DNA from: Cristatella mucedo
Lineage: Eukaryota; Bryozoa; Phylactolaemata; Cristatellidae
Assembly: GCA_009760855.2 (NCBI GenBank)
Contig: WPIO01000095.1
Span: 92,501-154,500, forward strand
Length of the DNA stretch: 62,000 nt
Direction: 5' to 3'
The position numbers were made by a program, and so were the translations under genes. Positions 42,228 to 55,000 of the stretch are shown piece after piece. The notes beneath the pieces were generated by a model. The model was not told where the DNA came from. It searched no databases and was given only the letters and a program-made list of their open reading frames with translations. How positions within the stretch are numbered: position 1 is the stretch's first letter; every line of letters begins with the position of its first letter.

Positions 42228-43123
42228 TCATTAGCATCTAAGCGAGACAGCAGCCAAATAGTTCACCACAGGAAGCCGACGGGCATCTCACCGAGGCACA
42301 GGCCCAATAGCTTAGTTTAATGAGCTCATCTGCATCTTATCAAGATCAACGAGTTCAACGGTCCCTGCATGACCTTTTTTCACAAGAAACACAAACAGAA
42401 CTTCGAAGTAAATATTTATTTCGTCTTTGAAATATAATAAATAGGATCCAAGATTTTTGGAATCCGTGTCTCCACGATATCACCACTAGTCACCATTTCG
42501 TCAAGAATCATATATGCTTTATCAATGTTGAACAATATCTACTCAGGGTCAAGAATCATACAATAAGCATAGATGCTGGTGATTCAATGCACAACACTGC
42601 AATATAGAAAAACTCTTAATGCTGGACATTAAAGGTTAGGCAGTCATTTTATTTACTATGCAGATGTATTGTATCAACATTTTTTTAAGTTAAACATATG
42701 CAATCTCTGCAGTTAAGCAGCAGAACAGTTAGATCATACTTAAAATTAACAAACAGCTATAACTATCACTTATCAGGCCTTTCCTTAAATGGGCCAAGAT
42801 GAAGCAATGGGTGCTGTTCTATCTAGGTGCTACAGTAGCGATCGCAGCTGTGCATGCTGTTGAAACCAACTGCCCAACTTAACTGCAAACGAGGTTGTTT
42901 AATGTCGCCTATGCACACATCGCCATATGTTGCAATATTCAATCGCGTATACAACCAAAACAAGAGGCCTAGACGATCTAGATACTTATATTTTCCACCT
43001 ATGTATACCTGTATCTATGCATGCACGCACACACATACACACACACGTGTATATGTAAAATTGACTAAACATCACAAATGAAGCCATGGCCGTATATTCA
43101 ACCTAAATAAACAACAGTTTATG

Positions 43124-43209
<86 letters not shown>

Positions 43210-44849
43210 AGAGATTGAGCAAACATACCATTATATTAAGACATATCTGGCTACTCAAACCATTGTTGGCAGATGCCGAGATTTGACCATACAATTGAAT
43301 CAGACAGTCTATGTCACCTTGCCATGCTCTGGACATAGCAGTACCAGTTGGAGCCACCAATTCATCCTTTCGGAGGGAGCTCGTTAGCCAAATGACAAAG
43401 TTAATGAGATCTCTAGGTCTGGTCACTCCGACCAGATAAGTGCCTCTTGCCATGCTCAAACTGTTTACTGCTGGGCTTCTAGCATGGGGCAATAGCAGCA
43501 AGCAAAACTACTTGCTCGGTATACATCAACCTGGCGGCCTGTAGCAGGGCCGAGTAAATCAATGTCGAGCTTGGCAGTAGTTAACGACACTAAAAACCAG
43601 CTTCAACAGGCACACCCTCGACAGAAATGGCGAGGCGATTGTGCATAACCACACATTGGTGTCTAGCACTACGTTCGCCAAACACTTCTTTCTACTGGAG
43701 TCGCCAATCACTTCTTTCTATAGGAGTCTAAGGGGAAGACGTGCTCATTCTGTCGCCGAGTCTTGATCTTGGGCTGGCCAAGTCACGTGCCTCAGGACGA
43801 CTGCCAACTTAAAAGGATACATCGAGCTCACTGATGCCACCAAAGTAGCGCCTCATGGCTTCCACAAAAACGTTGATTAGCTCAAATATAATAAGCTCAT
43901 TCTGCAAAACAGATTGCCAATGGCTGGTCATTTTGCCATTCACTATCGTCCCAAAGCAGCAGACATACCAAACTGTCTTCACGTACTCACCTCTCCGTCG
44001 TCCACTCCACACACGTAGAGTAATCCATTGTATGACCTCGAAATAAATTTGGTATCACCACTTGTCCAGAATGAGCACTGTTTGATAGCAAAGAGCAAGC
44101 AGGTGAACCCACAACATGTGGCACACACGTTGTAAGCTATACAAAATGCAAAAATAAGGAGCAGTAGCAAGCCTGCACGCTGTTGACTGCCTCGCACGAA
44201 TGCATCCCCATCGGTCACTACAGATTGCCAAGCCACGGCCTTTGCACTGTTTGTTGGATTCCACGAGTTGAAGCTGACCTGCGCCTCAATTTTGAGGACA
44301 TCTAGTAATGCAAATGCATGCACTCGCGCAAGCCCGCCAGCAAGCAAGCAAACACACTCACGAACGGGCGAAAACACAGCCATACAGCAAAGCAATAGCA
44401 CACACATGCACCACTGCATGCAATCATACACTCGCCGACAAACGTATGCTTGTATTCTGCTACTGTGCAGCACATTGATAATAAAATCGCATGCATAAGC
44501 CTTCACGCTGCTTAGATCTCTGATACTACAACATCACCCTCACAGGTTCTACACTCCGGTCCCTCGAGTACTTGATGTCCAGACTCACACACACAGTTCC
44601 CTCTTCCCGCTCATCTATTAAATAAGATCCGGCTGTCAATCATATGCAGGGCTTAAGGCCAGTAACAACCATTACGACGTATAACCGCTTGCTATCGCAT
44701 TACGGAAGGGCAGGCCCAGTGCAATAGGGGCCAACAAACCTAGGCTGCTCGTGTTTAGTAAACTCGGCTCTCATCATTTAAAAGTAATGACACGCAGAAA
44801 CACACTTGTCACTTACCGCTCCCGCCACACATCGACCGCGCTCCTACCT
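42228..44849. other. Intergenic DNA with CA repeats
   Basis: AT-rich, with two CA tracts. A 175-codon minus-strand open frame (43979-44506) has no recognisable domain. No supported gene. Confidence 0.35.
43124..43207. repeat. (CA)n microsatellite
   Basis: A pure CA run in the intergenic interval; a shorter CA stretch lies at 43024-43046. Confidence 0.97.
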
Positions 44850-45176
44850 TCCTAAGCCTGGAACTCCCTCCCGACCTGCGTCAGAACATCCCCTGACCTG
44901 ACCACATTTAAAAGGAACCTAAAAACACACCTATTTAGGACAGCATTTAGTGGGTCCCTGTGATTCGTCCTTGATGTGCTTATGCGTGCTGACACTGTGC
45001 ATGCTGCCACTAACCACATTGGCATGCTGACCCTGTGCATGTCACCCCTAACCATGTTATTAATTTTGTTTGTTTTTCAAGCATGATTTTACTTACCATT
45101 TAATTGCATTTCCCTTTGCAGCAAATGTAAAGCGCCTAGAAAGAGATTAAGTTCTCTGAGGGCGCTTTATCAAGTA

Positions 45177-45215
<39 letters not shown>
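44850..45215 (+). mobile_element. LINE family A 3' end
   Basis: A 366-bp fragment from the last RT codons (KPGTPSRPASEHPL-type region, LFRTAFSGSL) through the 3' UTR to a 35-bp (ATT)n tail at about 45180-45214. It is very similar to the 3' end of the copy at 23198-25068. Confidence 0.9.
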
Positions 45216-45217
<2 letters not shown>

Positions 45218-45847
45218 AGGGCAGCCGAAACGACAGGCCAATCTCATCTCGCTACAGCGCCACAACACGTCCCGCGGGTTAAACACGCCGCACAAACCTC
45301 GGCCATCCGCATTAATTTCCTATCCTCTTAGTCAACAGAAACGCCGAGAACTGTGATATATTATTGCTGAGCTCACCCCTGAGCTGACACTGCATGTGCG
45401 CACGCCCGCGCGCGCGTTCTGAAATTCGCTAAGCGTCGACGAGCAGACCAAGTCGGTGCGAACGAGTAGGTACGGTACCGCTTCGGGTCTGTTCTCGAGG
45501 GCACGCCGTACAATCTGCGACAACCAGTCTTTAGTCGCACAGCTTTTTTGATCAAAATCTTTCAAGAACTTCACTCGCCCTTGAGCATTTACTACAAAGA
45601 ATGAACGTATCATGGGCGGGCGAACGGGTACCGACCCTTGGGTTACATTGGAAGGTTACGTGTAGTGCAGCCGATGGTACGCTAGTAAAATTGTCATTAA
45701 CTTGCATGACATAGGAATTTTAAATTAATTTATAAAATTATTTATAATCATTTGATCATACGTAATTCAACGAATTCAGACGGCACTCTCTAACGTTGAA
45801 GATGCCAGTGGGCTGTGACACCGAAAGCAAATGGCGACCGTCGGGAG
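45216..45847. other. Region upstream of the striatin start
   Basis: Expected to hold the striatin promoter and 5' UTR. GC rises between 45360 and 45500 (CGCGCGCG near 45410). No TATA box or clear initiator identified. Confidence 0.3.
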
Positions 45848-46054
45848 ATGATCGACGATATCAGTATTGGGACAGGTCCGGCGGGGCCGATGGGCCCCAG
45901 TGCGAGCTACGGCATGAATCCGAAGCAGCACTTTGACGAGCAAAGCCAGCGGATTCAGTACAGTATGCCGGGAATTTTGCACTTTCTTCAGACGGAATGG
46001 GCCCGTTTTGAGATGGAGCGGGCCCAGTGGGAAGTCGAAAGAGCAGAGCTGCAG
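45848..46054 (+). CDS. STRN: Striatin exon 1: start and caveolin-binding segment
   Basis: 69 codons ending at CTGCAG|GTACCC, phase 0. A Gly/Pro-rich start is followed by YSMPGILHFLQTEWARFEME. An in-frame TGA lies at 45797 and no in-frame ATG precedes 45848. Out-of-frame ATGs at 45803 and 45831 lie upstream and would act as short upstream ORFs if transcribed. Confidence 0.9.
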
Positions 46055-49000
46055 GTACCCTCCTCTGCGCTAACGCCGTGCGCTCCGTTGCTCTGCGTGG
46101 GTAGCCAATTTGAGGGCGTGGAACGCCGTTCGCTAAGTCGCACCCTTATAAGCGGCTTGCCGGTGACCGGGCTGTGCATTTCCTGCTTTCGCGAGTCGGG
46201 AGGAGCACCGACGGTAGGGCGCCGAGCGCTGCTGCTGCTGATGACCGTCGGCGCCTCGGGATCTCGCCCGGCGCGGTGACGCGCTCGCTCATCGCGCGGC
46301 CTCGACCTGAACCTGGGCCGCGTCGGCGCGTCCGTGCCAGACAGACCTGGCGATCGCAACCGCGTCGGAATGGGTCGAGCGTGTTGCCCGTCGAAGGGTG
46401 CACTGGCACGAGTGGGCGCGGCTGCGACACCGCCGCCCGACTGGAAAGGCGCGCTGCTGCTGCAAATGCAGCACCGCCCACAGTGAGCTCGCCGGGTGGC
46501 TTCTACTCGGCTCGGTTTGCGCTACCCACCCACCACCACCGGCGCTACCCACCACCACCGGCGCACGACTCGCTTGCAGGCCCGCGTAGCATTCTTGCAA
46601 GGCGAGAGGAAAGGTCAGGAGAATCTCAAGCAAGACCTGGTGCGGCGGATAAAGATGCTCGAGTTTGCGTTGAAACAAGAAAGGGCGAAATTCCACAAGT
46701 TCAAGTACGGCGCAGATCAGCCACCTTTGGACGCCAAACTGCTGGACGCCAAAGAAGGTGAGAAGTGTGGCTGGTTGGTTAGTGTGAGGTCGCCCCCACC
46801 CAGTCAACTTCCCTCACGTCCGACGTGTCGCCGGTTGCCAAGCGGGTTGCCAAGCAGCGTTCTTGTACTTCGCTGGGTAGTGGTGGCAGACCGGTGGCGC
46901 ACCCCCCTGCTGTCGTTTCCAGACATCCTCATGCTGTGAGCAGCCGTGGCGGGGAGGCAGCCCCTCCCCCTCGGCGACACGCCAGGCTGTTCTTCCCCCT
47001 GCTCCTACGGCCACCGCTCTTCCCCTCATGCATCCTCGTGCAGGCAGCACCTGACAGTGGCGTTGTCAACTGTGGCAGATGGTCTGTGGCAGGATGCCGC
47101 AACTAGTGGGTGTAGTGGTGTGGAGTTCAAGGAACAGGTAGCTTGCGGAACAGTGCGGCAGCGCCAGGCAGTCTGAGCCGACCAATCGAGTGGCGCTCAG
47201 TGTCTGGCAAAGCACAAAACGAGGGGGAGAGCTGGAGCCAGAGACCAGCTTGACCCACCCAATGCGGTGGTTGCGGCGTCAGCCGAGTGACATTTGCTTT
47301 TGTGATATGCTGAAAGCGTGGCATCTTTAGTCCGCATGTACTGTAGCTCGTAGCCGTTCGTTCGTCATCAAGGAAAAATACGGTCGTCAATATCACTCTA
47401 GGCCCGAGTTGGCACAGGGGCTGCCTTTAAACTATTATCTTGTTTGGCGCTGGGCACATGTGACAGACACCGGTGATGTCACAACTGATGTCTCGGTCGG
47501 CATGCTGTGCTGCATCGTTGTCTGCGGGTTTCTCTGTGCTCCCTGCCGCCGTGCACGTTCCTGATATGAACTGCTGCTTTAGTTTGCCAATCGGTTCTCG
47601 TCTCTGTTGTTCTGTGTCTGCCGTGTCTGCAGTGCCGTCAGAGTGCACGCTAAGATGGCGCCTTTAAGATGATGATGGCGAATAAGAATATTTAAGAGGA
47701 AGATGGCGCCTTTACCCTGATTTTCTCAGTCCATTTCGATCCTGCTGTGTTTGCATGGCCGTTGCCATTCGGCCTGCCGTTCTAGATGGTGTGCACTGCA
47801 CCACCCACCCATCCACCCACCCACCCACTCCTCATTGATCGACGTCTCGACCGTCAGCACATTCGAGGCGCTTTAAGCTGCACTGCTGACCTTTCTTTCT
47901 GTCGGCTGTCGGCGCCTAGCCACCTCTTAGCCGCCGCCCCCTCTTTCTCCGTGCTCATGGCTCTCTGATGGTCACGAGTCTGAATGAAGTAAAGTGGGTG
48001 AGCACAGCGATCGAGAGAGAAAAAATGACAGCTCGCTGGTGTTACAGCCCGGTGGTACCTTTGGCTGTGCCCTGAGAGTGTGTCGGCACTTGCAGAAAAC
48101 TTTATTTAGCCTTAAACAAATGCTAGCTGATTTAACAGCCTCTTTTGTATAGCGACAGAAAAGCCTTTACGGCTATCGTCACTGCTTGCAGCCGCAATAA
48201 AGGATTGCCCACCGAAGGACTCGAACCCACGCCCTCGGGACCGAGGTTGTACAAAGCAAACGCCGTACTTTGTGTGCCATCACGGCCCGCCGCCTAAAGG
48301 GCTGTGGCTTTGCAGCCAGCCCTTTTAGGTGTTCCACTTTGGAAGATGCTTGGGCAGTCAAACAAAGGCTTTGTATAGTTTCAGTCACAAGGGTCCCGTG
48401 GCTCTGGCTTGTGCATATTTGTGTGCTAATAAGGATCGTAGGTTTTTTTGTAGCTGCATAAGAGAACTTGCGGCTAAAGTGTTTGGAGCTACATCTCTTT
48501 GTGAGTTATGTCGTGTTTCTCTATCTTCACAACAATAGTAGCCGATTTGTGTAGTTGCGGCTCCAGCCTGCTGCAGCCACTGATGTAGCTGACCGGACGT
48601 CAGTGTATAACCAGAGTGCACGGCCGAATTCGAGGTGCTGTGAGTGACACAAAAAAAAAGAAGAGCACCTTTGAAGGCAGCGCAGGGGCCTGCAAAGTGG
48701 TAACCCACTGAACGCTGTCTGAATGAGTTGAAAGGCACTGGGGCATTATTTTGAGACTCCCAATGGGAGAGCAGCAGCAGCAAACAGACCGTAGTGAGTG
48801 AGGCCTGGCTCGCTTGTTCGTCCTATTTTACATTGCATCGGATCCTTCCTGTGGCCTGGTGGTCGGTGTCATGGGCATTCTGTGAGTTGCTGCTCCGATC
48901 TGCTGTCAGTGGAATTTATCATCGGTCAATTGGCACCAAACAAAAACTGCACACTCTGCCCCTGGCCATCTTTGTCTCTGGGGCAGGACAGAAGCTGCGT

Positions 49001-52000
49001 GTTTGGTGCCTTGCCGGAAGTTGCTCAAGAGATCGTCCGAAAAATGTTAGGGGGCGGCAAGCAATGGATTCAAGCTTGCTGCATCCGTCGACAAGTCGGT
49101 CTGCTTGGGGTCTGCTACATTTGCCTCGAGGTATTTCTTGGGCTAACTCCAAGGAGCAAGTTGCCGTAATCCAACTGCGCCGTTTACCGGGGCACGAGTT
49201 AGCTGTTTCGACTCGCGCAGCAACCCAAGCTTCTGGCGAGGTAGTCTCTCCTTGTAGGAAAATATTGTACCGACTTCTTGTTGGGCTGTTGCAGTACGAT
49301 AGCTACTGCTTTCATGTAGGGGGGGGCATCGCTTTGCTAGCTGCCTGGACCGTCTGTCCTTGCTCGTCGGCTGCTGCACTGACTGCTTGCCTGGAGCAGC
49401 TCTACGTGCCGTGTGATTTGCTTTGCACTTGCGCGGCTGCCTACTCTTGGTATGTGGTGCTGCCTGCGTAGACTTAAAGGGGGTCTGTGCTATCACCATG
49501 ACGTTGGAGCTTCTCTGTCACGTTGTATTCTGTCCGCTGCAGCTGGCTGCATGCCTGCTGCTGTCCCTGCTGCCAGGCAGCTTCTTGACCCCGGAGGCTC
49601 GACCGGGGTTGCAACCTCCCTCCTCCTCCTCCTCCCCTCCCCAAAGTCGATCGGTCTCTCCTGGTTCGTTCAGCGTCGCCAAGACCAGGAAGTGATGCCT
49701 TCCACATTCTCCTTTCCTACTGCAGCCAGGATTTTTCCCTTTAATGCTGACGACCGGTCAGTTGGGGCTGTTATTGTGAATTACTGGTGGGCATTCTGCG
49801 TCGTGCAGCTGTCGAGGCTCAAAGTTCTTACGCTTACCCACAAGGCTCGCCGCCACGGCTTGGCTCCTTCGTACCTAGCAGAACTGCTGCACCAGTTTCA
49901 GCCTCTTCGCGTCCTCAGGTCCTGTGTCTACAATAAACAGCTGTCCCATTCCCCTCCGCTTAATGACCGTTGGCGACAAAAGCCTTAGCTCTGCAAGTCC
50001 TAGACTGTGGAACTCGCTTCCACAATTCATACGCAACGACAACTACTTTCCTGCTGCCGACTATGGCTCATACTTTCCAGCGGTCCTGAGCTGCTACTTC
50101 CATGCTACTCACTACCTCAACTGCTCTCCTGACTCTGCTATGCTTCCCACTTTCTCCTTCTTGCGTGAGACGAAGTCTGTTGGCTACCGAATGCGTACCG
50201 CGTAAAGCCACTTAGGCTGTGAGTTTGCTATTCAAAACTCGCCTTCGTAACACCCACATAGTCTTAATGACTTTGTGAAGCTACAGACGGAGATACATTA
50301 TTATTCATTCATTATAAGGGACTTGCCGTTAGCTGTCTGGATTTCTAATGTTCCACAGCTTGGGGTAGGCTAAAAGACTCCGTTCAAGGACATGTCCTTA
50401 AAGTTGCTTCTGGTTCCTGCTGCAGCACCTCCTTCAGTGCAGCTCCATCGGCCAGGGTCCACCATCCGGTATCCGGACGGATGTCCATCCGGTATCCAGA
50501 GCCATCCGGGGTCTGGTAGCGGGCTGCTGTCGTTGTGCCACGCTGTATGCTTCAGCCGCATGCTCTTAGAGTTTAGTATTGTATACTTGATAAGTATTTG
50601 TTCTTCACCACTCGGCATTGGATGGATGGGTGCTAGTTTTTGCAAAACCTCAGGAGGGCGAAAGCACTTAAGGTTGAAGTAGCAGTAGAGAACAGCTTTG
50701 GAAAACCAAGTAATAGAGACGAGCTGGTTCAACAGCTTCATTTCTGTTGTGGCAGAAGAACCTACGTAGCTTTCACTGTGCTAGCAGGAAGCAAGGAAAA
50801 GCATTGCCTGGCCTCGAAGAACTCGAGCCCACGACCTGGTCGCGAAATGTGAGCACGTTTACCCTGTTGTAAGAGCCAGTGGCACGTGTGGCACAAAGAG
50901 GTCAACGAGCCTCCTCCCCACGACCTGAAGGGTCGTGTCAGGTGACTTGTTACACCTCTCACTTTTCTGTGGCAGCTTCTGGCAAGTTCGAGCTATTACT
51001 CGGCAAAATTCTGGCAATGCAACTGGATGTAGTCGTACTTTTATGGAAGTGTTATTTCAAGTGCTCGTGATGCGTGCTTGTTTTAGAATCATTGCTTGAC
51101 GACCCACCAAATTCTGTACCATCTACGAATAACCTTCAGTCATGGCGTCAAGGAAGGCAGCTGCTGCGACAGTAAGTGACTCTCAAGGTTGTTCCCAGTG
51201 TTTCATGGTCGGCCATAGCCCAAAGGTTCCCTGTCGCCTCAGTGTGGTCTCTTAGCGGTGGACTTCGAGCTATCTGAACCTGTGCACTCTGCATGTCCGG
51301 CAGGTGTTTTTTTCGCGTGTTTGCATGCGTGAGCAGGGTCTGCGCTTTCTTTGTGCTAATGGCCATAGAATGCGACAGTCTCTCTTCGGGCCCACTTTGG
51401 CAGCGTTGCTCATCATCTTAGTGAGCATCAGTGCGTTGTGTGCATGAATGTGTGAGTCTTGCTAAACAGAAAACGACTTGGAGCACTTGGAGGCCAACTG
51501 TGCGCAGCGATGGAATTCTTATGTGCAAATGTTAAATCGAACAGGAACTCCTTTCATCTGTGACAAGAAAAGATTGAGTTCTCTGAGGGCACTTTATCAA
51601 GTGCATTATTATTATTATTAATGCTGCGCTCCGATTCGACTAGGCTTTTATTTGTTTTGGCTAGCCTTTAGGCATTTTCTAGACTCGTGCCTAGCAGCAG
51701 GAACTCTACGCTCTGACTCGATAGCCAAGGTCGAGGGGCCTGCCTAATACCAGCACTCGAACGCAGTTAGGTGGCAGCACTGCCATTGACTGTGGTACAC
51801 ACACTCACACTACGATCACTGCAAGTGCTTGCTGCTGCGTTCGGTATAGCATGTGCATTTGTGTGGGCTTGCACAATGTTGCATGTCCGCATTTACACCT
51901 TGAAATACGTTAATCGCCGAGTTTAAGAAGACAACTAGCCCGCTAGACACTCGCTTCTACTGTTTTCCATCTGAAATGCAAGTCTTCTCTATTCATGCTT

Positions 52001-55000
52001 CAAAGTAGCCTCCAAAGAGTTAATGACAACAATAATAATAATACATTTGTGTAGCACCCTCGGAGAACTGGATCTCTGTCTAGGCCCTTTACAGATGCTG
52101 CATATAAAGCATTTCCAAATGTTTGGTGGTAACAAATGCAAGCAGCAAGCATAGTGTAAGCAGGTACATGCACACGAAGGACAAATCACAAAGACCCACC
52201 AAATGCTGTAATAAATAGGTTACTTTTAAGCTTCTTTTTACAATCAGGGTATTCTGCACTGGCAAGCATTCAGAAGTCGCTAGCATCGTGCCCAGGCAAG
52301 CACGCAAAAGCACACAAAAAAAGTTCTCAGGTCAACAGAACCCGTGGCCGGCAGTGTGCACTGAATAATGCCCGAGCAGGCTCTCATGGTACACATGAGA
52401 AAAGTCCACCAATGTGCTATGCAAAAGCATATTGCTCTTGCCTAGTGTCAGGAGGTGCACGTTTTTGTAAAGAACAAGCGAAAACGGGACAATTTTCTTT
52501 GCACAGGCAGAGCAAAGGCTCTTGAGTTGCTGGTAGGTTTTTAACCACTTTGCGAATGTCAAATCATTTCATCAAATCAAATCATTCGTATGGCTCATCA
52601 TTTGTGCCTCTGTAGAGCTTGCTGTATGTGCAACAAACTGGTAATTTTTAGCAGCCCTATACTTACCGGTGCTCATAAAATTTTCACTGTTACTGAGACC
52701 TGGCTGAAGTCGACGAACTGTTTGGTTTCACCGACTTTAACTCAGAAGGTGTTTGCTATTTTTCTTACCAAGAGATCATTGAAACTGGTAATGGAGTGGC
52801 TGTTGTCGCCCGAACCTCTTTCGATCTCTTTATTCTTTGGCTCCAGCCGTGATGACACAGTAGGTAAGGCAGTTGTTTTTACGACCTCGGTTCCGAGCTC
52901 GTGGGTTCGATTTCTGCGGTGGGCGATCCTTTATCGCCGCTGCAAGCGATTGTGATAGCTGTAAAGGCTCTTCTGTTGCTATACAAAAGAAGCTGTTAAA
53001 TCAGCTAGGATTTATTTTATATATTACCTATCAGATCTACTCCTTACCAGGCTAAGCATCGTATCACCCGCTTTTCGGAATCTGTTTACCCATACTTTCG
53101 GAAACGGTTTACCCATACCTCAAATCTTAAATCCTTTGGAGAACGTGCCTTTTAGTTCATATGCTCCCAAAGCCTAAAACTCACTCCCGACTTGCGTCAT
53201 GACATCTCTTGACTTGACCACATTTAAAAGGAAACTAACAATGCATTTATTTATCAGAGCATTTAGTGGGTCCCTGTGATTTGTCTTTTATGTGCTCATA
53301 CATGCTGGCACTGTGCATTCTGCCACTTACCATACTAGCATGCTGACCCTGTGCAATGTCACCCCTAACCACGTTATTCTTGTTATTTATTGAGCATGCC
53401 ACCACTAACCATTCGATCGTGCTTCCTTTGCAGCAAATGTAAAGTGCCTAGAAAGATTGAGATTGAGTTCTTTGAAGGTGCTATATCAAATGTATTATTA
53501 TTATTAATTTAACGCCTCCCTGAGATCCAGCTAAGCAGTCTTTTGAACCTCCGGTTTTGTGGCCCACTAATGGTGTTTTGCCGATGGCTGTATTTAATCG
53601 TCCACCAGTTAGCAATCCCAGCCGCATCTCTGACTATGTCTGAGACTATATCTATGACTGTGTCTGTATGTTCTGAGCTCGAGAAAGATCTTGCTTGATA
53701 GGGAGCCTCTGCAGGTCCGAGATAAGTGGTGCAATTTGGCAGTTGAGACATTAAAGATAAAACAAACATTATTTGTTGAAAATTGACACTCGACTGTCGA
53801 GCTGCTTGACACTGGGTCAGGAGAACTTATGCAACTTCCAGCTAAACTTATACATTACAACTTTAAAATTTGCAAGTAAGTTCCGGTCGGGATTTTAGAT
53901 CTAATCGCTGCAAAAAGTCAGAACGGATACAAATGTATGACAAAACTACTCAGGAATACTGACGTCGTAATCTCTAGCAGCTCTGCTGGATCTATCGGCA
54001 ACTTTTTATACTGTTAATCAGCATGTCCTTCGCGAGTCTATCATTTCGCCTTGGCATCACTGGCACTGCATTGCAAAGATATAGGTCCTCTCTCAGTGGG
54101 AGATCTTAGAGCTAAAAAAAACGGGCAACTCTCACCCGGGTAGCTTTTAAAGTACCTTTTGCCCAAGGGATCTTTGTTTGGTTTACTGCTTTTCACAATT
54201 TCTACTCTCCTTGCTGATGTAATCGCCAAGCACGATTGAAGCCTCATTTTTATGCAGACGACACACAATTGTACCAGCACTGATAAATATAAATAAATAA
54301 ATAAAATCCATTTGTATAGCGCCCTAAGAGAACTTAATCTCTATGCAGGTGTGTCACATATCTTACGGGGCTTGAGCCCACGACCTAGGTCAGACCTTGG
54401 TCGTGGCGAGCACCTTAACCACCGTGGCCAAACCAGCACTGCTTAATCGAATCTCGATGCCGGTGATTTGCAGTTAATTGCAAAGGAATCACTACTTTAG
54501 GTTTAGTGACATGTATGATATCAAGCGTGCAAAAGCTAATAAGTATCATGCTTATGCCATACCCATAGCCACTGGTTTGTAAGACCTCGTTTTAGACACT
54601 CACTGTTAGATCCCTTCATTCCCGTGCTCTGGCCTACCTATTGGAAATGCTTCTTCATTAGGCTTGGTGTCAAATCACCAGCCTTTCTGACTCAAGTCCC
54701 TTAGCAGTGTGTTTATACAATCTCAGATCCTTAGGCGATCGTACCTTCATTTCACATGCTCCCAAAGCATGTAACTCACTCCCGACTGACGTCACGACAT
54801 TTAAGCATAAGCTAAAGAGGCATCTGTTCTTCACTGCATTTGCTAGTTCCATGTGAATGGTGTTTATGCTCTTGTGAATACTGATGCTGTGCGTGGGTAG
54901 CATGCTCAATGAACAATGGAAGGCAGTTGCTTTTCACGACCTCGGTCTCGAGGTCTTGGGTTCGAGAATTCAGCGGTGAGCGATCCTTTATCGTCGCTGA

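Larger units (their letters stand above)
48299..51086. other. Striatin intron 2, 3' half
   Basis: A LINE-B fragment (49810-50310) and SINE-2-like copy (50715-50885). A 225-codon plus-strand open frame (48794-49471) lacks recognisable domains and is treated as chance. Confidence 0.35.

Noticed and set aside
45803-45847. Upstream ATGs (45803, 45831) as the striatin start
   Set aside because: Both are out of frame with the conserved coding sequence and run into stops.
48794-49471. 225-codon plus-strand open frame in striatin intron 2
   Set aside because: Cys/Ser/Ala-rich without domain or motif, no splice-compatible role in striatin, composition typical of chance open frames.
53840-54280. Independent gene in striatin intron 3
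   Set aside because: Every recognisable block there matches LINE-A endonuclease or reverse transcriptase with stops and shifts.
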